The notes under the pieces were generated by a model. It was given only the letters and a program-made list of their open reading frames with translations. It searched no databases and was not told where the DNA came from. A stretch of DNA of 64,000 nucleotides, taken from assembly GCA_001683735.1 (NCBI GenBank), contig LUGG01000011.1:1-64000 (forward strand). The letters run 5' to 3'. Both the position numbers and the translations under genes were made by a program. Positions 42,979 to 54,288 of the stretch are shown piece after piece (within the stretch, counting starts at the first letter, position 1; each line of letters starts with the position of its first letter). The DNA comes from Grifola frondosa. Its lineage: Eukaryota; Basidiomycota; Agaricomycetes; Polyporales; Grifolaceae.

Positions 42979-45900
42979 TTATATCCGTCGTCGACTGTTT
43001 GCAGGTCCACCTTCTCCAGCGTCAGGAGCAGGACGCTGAATAGAATATCAGTATGCTGGCAAGACAACCAAGATGGGATATGACTAACCTTTTGCTTAGG
43101 GATGAACAGACTGGGAGCTTTTTTGGGACGCTTCGCAAGAGGTGGCTTCAGTCTAGGTTTGTCAGATGCTGTTCCTTCTGGTTCGACGTTAGGACGAAGT
43201 GCTAGTTTCTGGGATTCATCATCAGATGCAGGCCGTTTGTGCCCTACTCGTGGCTCTTCATGTATATTGGGCGGTCCTGGCAATGCTCTCGCTGTGACAT
43301 TGTCCCTCAAAGCTGCGTTCACCGGTCCACCGACATTCGGAGCAGGCGCTCGATTGATAAACGATTTGAGTTCGCGAGGAAGCATCAAATCTGGAGGGAC
43401 TGGTGGTACATTTTTGGGAGAAGGCTTCGGGGGCTTGCTTGGAAGTAATGGAGCTTTGGCGGGTGGGTTGGGAGCGGTGAAATAACTGACGTCTGCCTGA
43501 ATCAATTCTGTTAGGCCTGAAATCGGCATTATTGTACACATACTTACCTCTATCAAACGTGATCTTGTTCTCGCATCGTTGACAATCTTTCTCCACATGT
43601 CGTCGCTCCTTTCAAGCGTCGGTGCATGCCCAAGCACAAAGAGAGATGACTTCGCACGAGTTAGAGCGACATTCATCCGTCTGACATCTGAACGGCACGA
43701 TGAGTGATTCGTAACGATCTGAAAATTGTTCGAACAAACCTCGCAGGAAACCCACGGTCTGCAAACCCGGTCCTGCGCGGACACATGATAGAATGATGAT
43801 ATCCTTCTCTTGTCCTTGAAACCCGTCTACCGTATTAAAGTCCACTGTGTTTGTGATATCCCCGCCAAAGCGTCGTTCGAACGCACGACGAAGTTCGCCG
43901 ATCTGACCACGGTACATGGAGATGATGCCAACTTTGAAGTCCAGGTCGGAAGATGAAAAATCTTGACGGAGTCGGTTGTAAAGCGCCACTGCTACCTGAC
44001 ACTCGACACGATTGACCAGCGAATGACCAGCTCCCTGTCCATTCTCCTCTCTGCCGGATTGGACATTGAAGAACCTGTAGGTTCCCAACTTCGTATGTGA
44101 ATGCCACAGCTGTTTTGTCTTCGAAGCCATGTCCGGACCATCACGGAGACGTCCATCATAGAAGAGATTGCTTGGTAGTTGACTTATATCGGGATGCATG
44201 CGATATTGTATACTGAGGGCGTGGTCAGTCATATGCTGGGGACACTCAGGACAAGGAAAACAAACCTGAGTAGATGAACAGCATTCGGTTCGTCCTCTGG
44301 AATCGGACGAAGAGAGATTGGTCATACCCAAACTTGCAAGCCTGAAGAAAGGTAAGGACATGAGAGTCAAACCACTTTTGAACGTTCACTATCACTTACA
44401 TCAAGTGATTTGACAGTGGGTGGAAGTTGTTGAGGATCTATTTAATGCACGATGAGATTTCACCCCCAGGAAGCTGACAATATACGACTTACCTCCTACC
44501 ATCACACAAGTCTTACAGCCATACTTCAAGGGGATCAGCGAGCTCAATTCAATAGCTTGCGCAGCTTCGTCTATAATGACCATCTCGAAGTCATAGGTCT
44601 CTAAATACTCGTATGCTGATCCGGATAATGTGCTGCAGATGACATCGGCTTCCTGAAGGACCTCCGCGCGAAATTTCCTGCGAGTTGCATCCAGAGTGCG
44701 CGAGTCCGATTTCTGTTTATCCTTCATCTTGTCGAGTTGGTGAGTCAAATTTACCCTCTGCTTGTTGAGTTTCTTCACTTCCTCTTCCAACGCAAAGGTC
44801 TTGGCCGAATTGTCATGAATCATGGCCATCTCTTCGAGCTTCTGCTGCCGCAGCCGCTTCACGGACTCCAGTTCCGCCCGTAGACGTGCAATAGCAGTCC
44901 CAGCTTCCCCTGAAGAGCCACGAAGCTCAGGATTCGCGTCGAGCTTCTGGTCGATCAGATATTCCAAAGAGACATCCCTGACGCTGACATTCATGCTCCT
45001 GACAGCCCCAACGCGCACAACCTTGGGGTGGATTGTTCGTCGGCCAGAGCCAGAGACGCCTTCCTTCAGACGATACGCGATTTCATCGATAGCAGCATTA
45101 CTTGGCGCACAGAGCAGGACTTTCTTTACTGGTTCTTTATCGGCTGGTCCACCAGTCCGTCCAGCATGTATAGCTGTAGCAGATCTGGGACGCCTGGACA
45201 AGAACAGATGTACCAAGCCACAAATGGTCGATGTTTTGCCTGTACCCGGGGGCCTGCGCCTGTTGAGCACCATAAAGAGTTTACACTGAGTAAATGACTC
45301 ACCCTTGTATCAAGGCGAAACCATCTGCGCCAAGGGAGCCAAGGATGGCCCTTGCTTGTGGCTCGTTCACATTATAGCCCCTCATAGTCTGCTGTATCTC
45401 GGAAACATCTAGGACTTCCGGTCTGGTAATCTTTGGCTGCAAAATTGTGTTGCAAAGGTCATAGTGTGGAAGTGCCATAAGTGCAGCATATTCGCGATGT
45501 AGAGTAGCGAGACTTCGCAAATATTAATATCAACACCCAGGTTGTCGTATTGCAAACACTCACCTCAAGACTTTGCTCACTCGCCAGGAGGTGTTGATTT
45601 GTAGGCCGGGATCGCTGCCTTTCAGATAAAATCGCACCGTAGCTTGAATGGCAACTGGCGTGGTCCGATAGCTCTGCACCTTCCCAAGCGCACCGCGGTT
45701 CGATGTGGGGTGCCTAAACAACACAACATCTACATCCGAGAGACTCCAGTCCTTCTGTAAGCTGCCGGCAATTGAGACGTCTACATCTAAGTAGTCATTC
45801 GTGAATTGTCGGCTCGTTATTTGACAGTCATAGGTCTCCAAAGTCTCTTCCTTGGACTCTCCCAGCTGCGTCCAGCATTCAAGGAATAATAGGGGTTCGA

Positions 45901-48900
45901 AGATCTTCTGGTATTGCTCGTGATCAACGAAACGGTCCGGCACCCTAATCAGCTGCAGTTTATCGCCTGGAGGATATGGTCCTGCATAATCGTAATCCCA
46001 AGAGAGTAACGTTCGGTGTAAACCAGATATGTCAGGTTTCATCCGAAGTTGTGTCCGACGTGCATCTTCTCGCTTGTTGCGTAATTCGATTGTTCGATTT
46101 CGACCTCCCATCGGTGCGTCAATCAGCATTTTTACTTGACGACGTTCGGCAGGTTTCTTAATCGTAGGCGTTCTCTGCAGTTTGGACAAAGATGCAAGAC
46201 CTTTAGCATCGCCATCCTCTTCGCTCTCTTCATCCTCGCTACTGGAAGAAGTTCCAACCGATCGACGTGATGTCGATGAGCTTTCATCCTTGATGACAGT
46301 CTTCAAGTTTTTGGTAGGGCGCGTGGACGACGCAGCAGAACGCTTTTCCTCAACACGGGTTGCCTGTCGCGAAAACTGGGGTAATGAAGACTCCGCGTTG
46401 AGCTTCTTCTGATCGTGCGCAGTGAAATAATTCGAGATCGAAGCTTTCGTAGAGGATTTGCGGAGAGGCACAGGAGCCTGCTGATTTGGCTTCTCGAGTG
46501 GGGTACGTATCTGCGCAAGAGTGGACGATGAAGCGTGCTTTGGAGCGGGAATCTGTGCAGTCTTCTTCAATCTCGGCACCACGTGGGAGATGATTTGCAC
46601 ATCTTCATCTTCATCGAAGGCATTCAGAGCATCCTCCAACTTTGCACGTCGAGTAGAATCCAACCTTGTGAGTAGATGTCCTGGACCTTTCTTTCGACCA
46701 TCATCGACATGCTTTTGCAGTTTCTGAAGTGCTGCAGGAGACGGACGAACATTCGTCTCCTTAAAGCATGACAGAAGGGATTCGAGTAAAGCGAAAGACT
46801 GATGCAAAAGTTCCTCATCTGTGAGACGAAGCCATCGTGCTAACTCCAGCAATACTTGCTGCAAATCGTCCACCATCTTCCTTCCAGCACGAGATAGTTT
46901 CATACCAGGCCCCGCCTGTCGCTGAGAAAGGACGAGAGCGCCGGACTCGATGACCCTACGCTGAGCAAGCATATCCCTTCCAAAGATCAAAGCGTCGCGC
47001 ATCCAAAGGACCATGTCCTCGTTATTGAAGAATACGGCCCATCTCGGTGTCTTGCTGAAGATGACAGATAATGCTTTTGTCATCAGGCGCCACCATTGGG
47101 GAAGCAGGACGGCCAATGACTCGCCATGAGCCCTCAAAAATTCTTCGTGGAGAAGTAGCCCCGAAGGGCTTGAGCAAAGCACTTCGATGACGTCCGTCAA
47201 ACATCGTGCCAGCGCTTGGGAAAGGCTACATGCCTCGGGAACGACTACAGAATATTGTGTGTAGCTCTGCAGAAACTCCATGATGCCACCGAGCGTAGCA
47301 TCAGGGTAATTGTCCAACAGTGCGCGGAAACAATCCAACCGGACCTCGACATCGAATGCAGAGCCAGCTAGAGCCTGAGCGGTTTCCTGGATCATCTCTA
47401 CTGGTGAGAGCATGAGCATGGTGATATGCTTGACTACATCTGCTCGGCGAAGGAGGTCGGCGACAATTGATGGAAGGCTAAGGTCTGAGTATCTAGCCAC
47501 AGCATCCAAAAATCCACTTCGGAATACAGCGAGTGCTTTATTGACGCCAGCTAAGGCGCTCTGATGAGAGGGGTGGGAATTGCGGAAATTATCGACGAAA
47601 GCGAGTTCTTTGAAGTCATCCATGTGGGAGATCTTCGCCAAAGTAGAGACAAGCATAGCGACTCCATCCGAGTCGCCTGGCTGGATTTCATGGTATACAT
47701 TCTTCCAAATCTGCTCGTGTACGATGGGCGAAGAGAGCTGCGAAGATTTGTCGGTGGAAGAACACAACTGCGAGGCGAGGGAAAGGGTGCACTTGACGTC
47801 CGTGAGTAGCGCTTGTTTAATCAGCTTTCTTGTCTGCGTTCTTGCCTCGGCCCATTCATCATTGGCAAACGCTTTCCCGAAGGCGATTGAAACAAATGTG
47901 CTCGCATGGATCGTCATAACATCCAGCGCAAGGCCCTCGTGCTTTGACGGTACGTCTTTCTCCACATGAAGAAGGATTGCCGATAGAAGCTATAAGAAAA
48001 TAAATTAGCGACTCATTCCATAGATGAAACATACAACATGACATACCCTGGATGCCACAATCATCGCAGTCGGACGGACCTCCTTGAATCGCTCGTGTTG
48101 CAGCTCCTCACATAAGAACTGCAACACCGATGGGAGTATATCTTTGAAGACGGGCAGGTTCCCAATAGTCTGCACGTATATGTCGATCCATTTCAGATAC
48201 CAATCATCTTTGTGCACATTCTGACGTCCTTGGAGCATCTCGGCATAACGAGTGTTGTCTTTAATGGAGTTAAACACAACATGGAGGTACTCGGGCCCTT
48301 CGCCTTCCCAAGTGTCTGGACCAATGCGTCTGAGCATGACAATGAAGCTCTTCAAGACATCAATGAAGTCTGATGTGCGGGACGTTATTATCGAAGTTGT
48401 CGAAATGAAGAATTGTTTGTGATGATTCAGTCAGGGGTCAGTGTGATGGTATGTGCAAAAAGGGAGAAAGGCTGACGATTTCCAGTATCATGAAGATGGC
48501 CTAATATAACATGACGAATATCGAAATTGAAAGACTTGCTGGGACGAAACAGCTCGAGCGGGACAAAACGGAGGATAACGCAGTAGCCCGACCAGAGAGC
48601 GGCTGGGTCCTTGGCTATTTGACCTTCAAGAACCTTCAAATCCCCGCCACTGGCCTGCAACCCTCCAGTTACGGCATTTGTTACAACCTCAAGCACCGTG
48701 ACATGCATTGGCAAGAAGTGCTCCATCGGGACGGGCGCCACCTTGTAGAAAGAAGCCTGTTTCTGCGCCCAGTAGCGTAGCTCCTCCGCTTGGTCTACCA
48801 GAAGAAGTAATAGTCCCACCGGAGGGTAGTCCTTTGGCCAAGAAGTTATTGGATCCTTCGGAAGATACGAATGAATGATTTTGATTATTCGAGTATCCCG

Positions 48901-49488
48901 CATCATATGTAGATCTGAAAAAATGTGAAAAACGACAGCAGATGGCGCATCTAAGAGGGTTTGCCCAGAATTTGGCATAGGATCGGGTGTGATATGGGAT
49001 ATTGCGAGCGCATCGAGGATCGCTTTCAACCGGTCATCGTGGAAATTACGATAGAAAGGCCGCAGGATCTCATCGTTGAACGTTGCGAAATACCTAAAAT
49101 CACATAAGACATGAACTGCATCGAATGGTTTTTATACTCACGTATGTCTAGACATGACCTCCGCCTCTTTGAGTCCTCTGACACAATCACAGCACCCCGA
49201 AAGCACCTTCGTAAGCTGGAATTTCCAAAGGTCCACGAAACTGTTCTGATACGCGTGTAATCGAATGAGAAAAACAGCTGCGTCGACAGTGAGCTGGTCA
49301 GCTTTAGCGCAGAACCAGTGCTCGAATGGCTGGGGACATTGAGATGCAATTTGAGATTTCTTGAAGGGTCCAATCAAATAGTTGCAGATGAGCCGCAAGA
49401 CCTCATCCGGAACGATGGCCATCGGAGAGTCACGAAGCTCTGCGAGCTTGTTCTGGACCTCATTTAGTTTAGAAGACGATGGCAGCAT
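42979..49488 (-). CDS. SEN1: Sen1-type superfamily 1 RNA/DNA helicase
   Basis: The start is at 49488 (MLPSSSKLNEVQNKLAELRD). The N-terminal half is the helical Sen1 N domain, with an 801-codon exon at 45560-47965 ending in the beta-barrel region (DYLDVDVSIAGSLQKDW). The helicase follows: NEPQARAILGSLGADGFALI, motif I IQG/PPGTGKTST split by an intron, CAPSNAAIDEIA, a coiled-coil stalk, IIDEAAQAIE, QYRMHPDIS, TVDGFQGQEKDIIILS and RRMNVALTRAK. The tail is basic and Pro-rich (PRELKSFINR, KRPKKAPSLFIPKQK). Sen1 unwinds RNA:DNA hybrids and terminates non-coding transcription. Total is close to 1,900 residues, in the family range. It is divergent from translin (206 bases between start codons) and convergent with ECM16. 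Confidence 0.93.
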
Positions 49489-49694
49489 CAGACGGAGAGG
49501 CAGTCCTATCAATGAAAGCACCCAGGATGAAGGTAAAGAGTAGAAAGTCGCGTGAAAGTGTTCTGTGTTCAAGTGAAAGGACAGGTTTCAGTCACGAATC
49601 ACGCGTCTCCGTATTTTGTGACATGATGTTTACTGGCTTAGTCAGACGAAACCAACCAACACTTTCGGCTGTCACGGTCGTTTACTGCACCGTC
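49489..49694. promoter_or_regulatory. bidirectional promoter SEN1 / translin
   Basis: Only 206 bases separate the two start codons, on opposite strands. No TATA box is obvious on either side. Confidence 0.6.
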
Positions 49695-50710
49695 ATGGAC
49701 CCACACAATCTCGAAGTCATAAACGACCTGCTCGATAAAGATGTCGAAATTAGAGAAGTACCTCGTTAAGATCATTTGAGGATGCAGGAAAAAACTTCTA
49801 TCACGTTTGTCTTCAGAAAATCAAGGATCAAGTGACTGAATTTGATAAGAAGACTCGAACACTGGCGGGAATGCTAAATAAAATACACTCGACGCCATCT
49901 GATAAAAGTGGTCTCTTTTGATTATTCTACACGACTCGTCTGATATGCTGATGTTCGTAGTATCCTCTCTTTTGGTGTCCGTGCGCCCGGTCCTGGAGAG
50001 CTGTCGAGAGACAATTGCCGCTTTAGCAGAGCTCGTTCCCCCTAACCAATTCTGGCGGTGGAAGGAGATGTGGTCCATATCTTTGCGCAATGCAGTATTT
50101 TCAGCGACGCTCGTGGAGTATCTCGAGAGTGGGACTCTGCTTTCTTTGCCACAAGTGAGCGACATCCTCGGAAGTAATTATTTTCTGGTGGTTCTGACCT
50201 GATCTCAGCTGATCTCTTCCTCTTTTAGTTCAAGAAGAGTGGAAAGATAGGTTCGTCTTGACGGCTGAAGACTATCTGCACGGTCTTATCACGTTAGTGA
50301 ATGAACTAGTACGTTCACAACTTTACAGATGTGTCAGTCGATGACGTTCCATTTTTTGAAGTCCCGTTTGGCTGTGAATGCAGTTACTCTTGGCGACTTT
50401 GAACAGCCGATAAAAACTCAATCTTCGTCAAAGATCTGTTCGCCGGCTTCGCGATGGTGAGCATCAGAAAGCTCCATGTATGATTTTGCGTCCTGACATC
50501 TACGTCGCATAGCTGAACCTAAAAAACGATACGCTTCGACGGAGATATGATAGTCTCAAGTACGATATCAAGAAGATAGAAGAAGGTGATCTTTCAATTT
50601 GTTTCCACTGATTAAGCACACTCTTAACCAGTATTTTCTTCTTCCCACTAGTTGTTTATGATGTCTCTTTGAGGAAGCTCGCTCCGTCATCGAACAAAAG
50701 CTCTGCTTGA
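49695..50710 (+). CDS. translin, single-strand nucleic acid-binding protein
   Basis: The ATG is at 49695 (MDPHNLEVINDLLDKDVEIR). Exons join as EKIKDQVTEFDKKTRTLAGM, LNKIHSTPSDK, SVRPVLESCRETIAALAELV, PPNQFWRWKEMWSISLRNAV, EEWKDRFVLTAEDYLHGLIT, LVNELSRLAVNAVTLGDFEQ, ISIFVKDLFAGFAMLNLKND and TLRRRYDSLKYDIKKIEE / VVYDVSLRKLAPSS. All translin helices are present, including the conserved VNELSRLAVN and LKNDTLRRRYD blocks. Seven or so small introns. Translin forms octameric shells with TRAX that degrade passenger strands and tRNA fragments. TRAX is not in the window. Confidence 0.93.
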
Positions 50711-51260
50711 ATTTCAATTCGTGCCCATCAAGCTATTTCATCTTGGTTGAACTCAAAATCTGATATCGTCGTCCAATTGCTTCATTTTCATTTGCTTTGA
50801 TCAGTGCACATTGTTCTCCATGTATCAATCGCTTTGTATCTTGTTTTGTGAAAAATGTTGAAACACTTGTGAGAATCTGAATATGAGAGTGCACAGACAA
50901 ACAGCCTGACGTTGTTTGCGTATATTTATTCTGGTGATAGGCGCTCTGAAAAGCTATTTTGAATATGGATTCCGGCTTTCCACAACTCAGAAGTTCCCTT
51001 TCAAAATTAAACAGACATAGTGTAGCATATTTTCATGTGAAGAGAATTTCTTGAGTCACTGTCTTCCAAGTCGAGCAGATCCAAAGCCTCCGCCAAAGTG
51101 GCATGCGCACGTGACGTCCCGAAAGATCGAGATTCAACGTTCGCGGACTTTCTCCGTTTGTGGTTTCCAGATGAATTACGCCTCGCCTTTCAACACCACA
51201 CGGGTCCAGTCCCCTCCTCACGAAGACGTGTACCCAGGTAAAAATCCAGAGTCGTACAAT
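50711..51260. other. intergenic between translin and SGF29
   Basis: About 550 bases. CACGTG at 51108-51113 lies about 150 bases before the SGF29 ATG. No coding signal. Confidence 0.4.
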
Positions 51261-52585
51261 ATGGCAAGCAGACGCGGGGTGTCGAAACGACCTGTATCGT
51301 CTGAAGGTCATTGATGTCTGCTTTGTCATCCTGCGAAAAGCTGACGACAAAATACAGAACTAGAGTATTGGTCACACGCCGCGGAATCGCTTTCAAGACT
51401 ATCAACTATGTATACAAACCCGTCGACGCTCGAAACCATCGGCCGAGTGAATAGATTATTGTCTGCATGGCCTGTAGATGACACATTGCCTACGGAAGGA
51501 TTCGATAGCGTGAAGAGCATATATAAGAAACTGATATCAGGTCTCGGAGAAATCAAATCAACTGCGGAAAGAGACTTGGAGTACTTCCGTTCTCATCCAT
51601 ATCATTATTCAATGTTATTAAAGAGTTGTTTCTCCGCAGGGCCATCGACAATGTAATAGAACGTCTGGATATTCTGATTGCGCTGCGGAAAGCATCAGAA
51701 TCAAATATCCCAGGTCAGTTGCTCCTGTTGGTTTTATTTTCCAACCTAACGTGACTTTAGATAAGCGCAAACGTCCTCGAGGACATTCTCCGCCCCCTGT
51801 ACCCACTCCGATCCCACCGGCCGTAACTCCAGCGCGTTCTATGTCCATTACGCTACCTCCTCGAACTTCCGTCGGCCCCCAGGCATCAATACCATTCTCT
51901 CGTGACCCAAAAGCTCGGAGAGAAGCTCTTGGGAAACAGTTACCCCTTCAGGAAGGTAGGAAGGTCGCCTTCCACCCTCCTCTTAGCAAGGTAGCGGAAG
52001 GCCTCATCGGAGGGAAGGACGAAGAATGGATCCTCGCCGTTGTTACTAAATGCATCAATCAAGACAAGAACCGGTAGGCAGTGGCCGTTGTCCATATGTT
52101 CGTTATCCTTACGTCAGCATTACAGCTATGAAGTGCAAGATCCGGAACCGCAAGAAGATGGCCAACCGGGACAGTAAGTGCCTATCATCTGGGCCATCAC
52201 GAAGATACTGACTTTATATAGGTGTTACAACACCACCCTGCGCGCCATTATCCCCCTTCCAGATCCGAATGCATCTCCGGACAGTGCCGCACATCTGAAC
52301 GCATATCCAGAGTTTACTGCAAGGTCGACAGTTATGGCCCTATATCCAGATACCAGTTGCTTCTATCGGGCAGAAGTTATTGCCAGTCCTAGAGACATGC
52401 AACCCGGAGGCCGGGTGAGTGGACTACACATATTGCTCAGACTCAATATTAACTACGATGATTAGACGGGTCCTTCGGCCAAGCAAACACATATACCAAT
52501 GTACAAACTGAAATTCGAGGATGATGACGACCAGGAGCATTGTGTTTCTGCACAGTGGGTGGTTGAATGGCCCGGACTGCCATAA
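51261..52585 (+). CDS. SGF29: SAGA subunit Sgf29, H3K4me reader
   Basis: The ATG is at 51261 (MASRRGVSKRPVSSEE). It joins after a 53-base intron to ELEYWSHAAESLSRLSTM, a helical segment (LPTEGFDSVKSIYKKLISGL, IERLDILIALRKASES) and a Pro-rich linker. The tandem Tudor domain begins KVAFHPPLSKVAEGLIGG-DEEWILAVV and continues RYEVQDPEPQEDGQ, CYNTTLRAIIPLPDP, VMALYPDTSCFYRAEVIASP, then YKLKFEDDDDQEHCVSAQWV with the end VEWPGLP. The aromatic YPDTSCFY and FEDD segments are the methyl-lysine and H3 N-terminus pockets of the SGF29 family. Chromatin-bound in the SAGA acetyltransferase complex. Confidence 0.92.
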
Positions 52586-52731
52586 CATCATGGCGTATGT
52601 TCTTTATCTGGCTCATGCTTTGTCTTGTATAATAGTACTGTCTGTTCTCTGGTGCATTGTGTTTTCGACTCGGGGTGCAGTTCAATTCGACTTACATTAT
52701 ATTATGATATCTGCGGGAAGTTAATTGGACA

Positions 52732-52797
52732 TGGAATATGGTGTAGTGGCTTTCGATTGCAATTCAGATAGTACGGGGTTCGATTCCCCGCCTCCGA
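52732..52797 (+). pseudogene. tRNA-Cys(GCA)-like sequence, probably decayed
   Basis: An A-box-like TGGTGTAGTGG and an exact B box GGTTCGATTCC are correctly spaced. The anticodon arm has loop TTGCAAT (GCA) and the T arm is a perfect 5 bp stem (CGGGG/CCCCG). The 3' acceptor strand CCTCCGA has no 5' partner in the expected place, and the D stem does not form. It is either a pseudogene or a tRNA-derived repeat head. Confidence 0.5.
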
Positions 52798-52920
52798 ACA
52801 AATTTATAATTGGTAAATTTTGCTGAGAAGATCGGGGAAAGGTCTAGATCTCTCTCGATCTTGTATGACGAAAACATAGTCCTCATCATTCCATACGAGG
52901 GCATGCTTTAACCGAGTCCA

Positions 52921-52958
52921 TTCCAGAGCCTTCTCCTCGTCATGGCGCACTATATAAG
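52921..52958 (+). promoter_or_regulatory. heat-shock element and TATA box of hsp20
   Basis: TTCCAGAGCCTTC at 52921-52933 is an inverted-triplet heat-shock element with one mismatch (GAG for GAA). TATATAAG at 52951-52958 lies 60 bases before the ATG. Suggests HSF-dependent induction. Confidence 0.55.
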
Positions 52959-53017
52959 CATCCCTTTCCGTTCCACGTCCTCTCAGCTGCTCATAACATA
53001 CTCAACACTTTATCGAT

Positions 53018-53617
53018 ATGTCTCTTGCTCGTACCTTTTTCCGCGAATTGCGCCCCTTCTTCCGCGTGCTCGAGGAGCCCGTTCCCCGTTCAGGATACTT
53101 GGGCATCCCAACCCGCTCTGTCTTCGATGATCCATTCTTCCATTCACCTGCCTTGCGACCCGTAGTGGACGTGTCCGAGCAAGGCGACAAGTACATCATC
53201 GAGGCCGAGCTCCCCGGCGTGAAGAAGGAGAACGTGGATGTCCGCATTGGTGACGGCGGACGAAGCCTCACCATTGAGGGCAAAGTCTTTAGTCGCTCGA
53301 CCGAACCCCAGACAGGGGCCGCAGCCACGACGGAAGCCGGTGCGGAAGGTACGTACCTCGAAGATACATATTGCTCTTGTATCGTTGATACTAACGAGTG
53401 CTTGCTTGTAGGATCTAAAGCCGTGGCAACTGCGCCTGAGCAGACGCAGATCTCGACCGAACGCACCTTCACCGGGAGCTCGAGCTTCACCCGGACCGTC
53501 TGGCTTCCGCGTCCTGTGGATACCAAGAACGTCTCCGCGACGTTGTCCGACGGTGTGCTCACCGTCACGATTCCAAAGGCGGAGGATGCTGGAAGCGTGC
53601 CGATTACTGTTCAATGA
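53018..53617 (+). CDS. small heat-shock protein, Hsp20 family
   Basis: An ATP-independent chaperone. The N-terminal arm is aromatic (MSLARTFFRELRPFFRVLEE). The alpha-crystallin domain runs from RPVVDVSEQGDKYIIEAELP through GVKKENVDVRI, LTIEGKV, a long Gly/Ala/Thr linker, STERTFTGSSSFTRTVWLPR and the signature LSDGVLTVTIPKA. The C terminus PITVQ supplies the I-x-V-type oligomerisation motif. One 63-base intron (53349-53411) with donor GTACGT and branch TACTAAC has no stop and a length divisible by three, so both spliced and unspliced mRNAs stay in frame. It is preceded by a heat-shock element. Confidence 0.93.
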   Translation: MSLARTFFRELRPFFRVLEEPVPRSGYLGIPTRSVFDDPFFHSPALRPVVDVSEQGDKYIIEAELPGVKKENVDVRIGDGGRSLTIEGKVFSRSTEPQTGAAATTEAGAEGTYLEDTYCSCIVDTNECLLVGSKAVATAPEQTQISTERTFTGSSSFTRTVWLPRPVDTKNVSATLSDGVLTVTIPKAEDAGSVPITVQ

Positions 53618-54288
53618 AAGCGAGGGAAAGCAAAGGAGCATTGATGGAACGCGGGACATTCATGTAGCACCTGTAGCACCAAGCATTGTCTGTAAAACAT
53701 TCACTTGATCTTGTATCTATGTGTATTCTTCTTTGCAACATGTCTGGATGTTTCGTTCAAGTTTGCGAAAGCCCGGAAAGCATGTACTGTGGACAACAGC
53801 AGAGTACGGGAGAAACAGAATCCTGAGGCCTGATTTCTGACTTGTGTGCAGGCAGATCCACACCTGCCAAGGTTGATCAATTGAGCCTCCAGGTCAACCA
53901 AAAGTAATAACGTATGACCGTTATTAAAACGCACCTCATCTGCATTCTGAATGACGGATGGGACAACATCCTAAGTATTCGCATGATAATTACAGTTCAA
54001 TTGAATCAAACGTCAAAGTATATTCAGAGTTTGAAATGAAGCTAGATGAGTTCGGGAATCGCCATCCCTATGTTATTTGAGGCATTTCAGCAGGTGGAGG
54101 TTGAGACTGATTGTATGGACCCAGGTCCGAGATGCTGCTACTTGAACGAACAGAACAGGCGGCAAGGTCACGAGCGCGTTCTTCCAACACTTCTTTCCGC
54201 CACCGGTGACCGCACAGTGCACCTCCTCACTTTCTCTTCTTTCGAGACATTCCGCACCCACTCACGTACTCGCTGCCTCACTCAGATC
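53618..54288. other. intergenic, no supported gene
   Basis: The Hsp20 3' flank and the promoter of the histone-fold gene. A plus frame opens at 54046 and runs into the next gene's reading frame; I place the real start at 54289. Confidence 0.4.
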
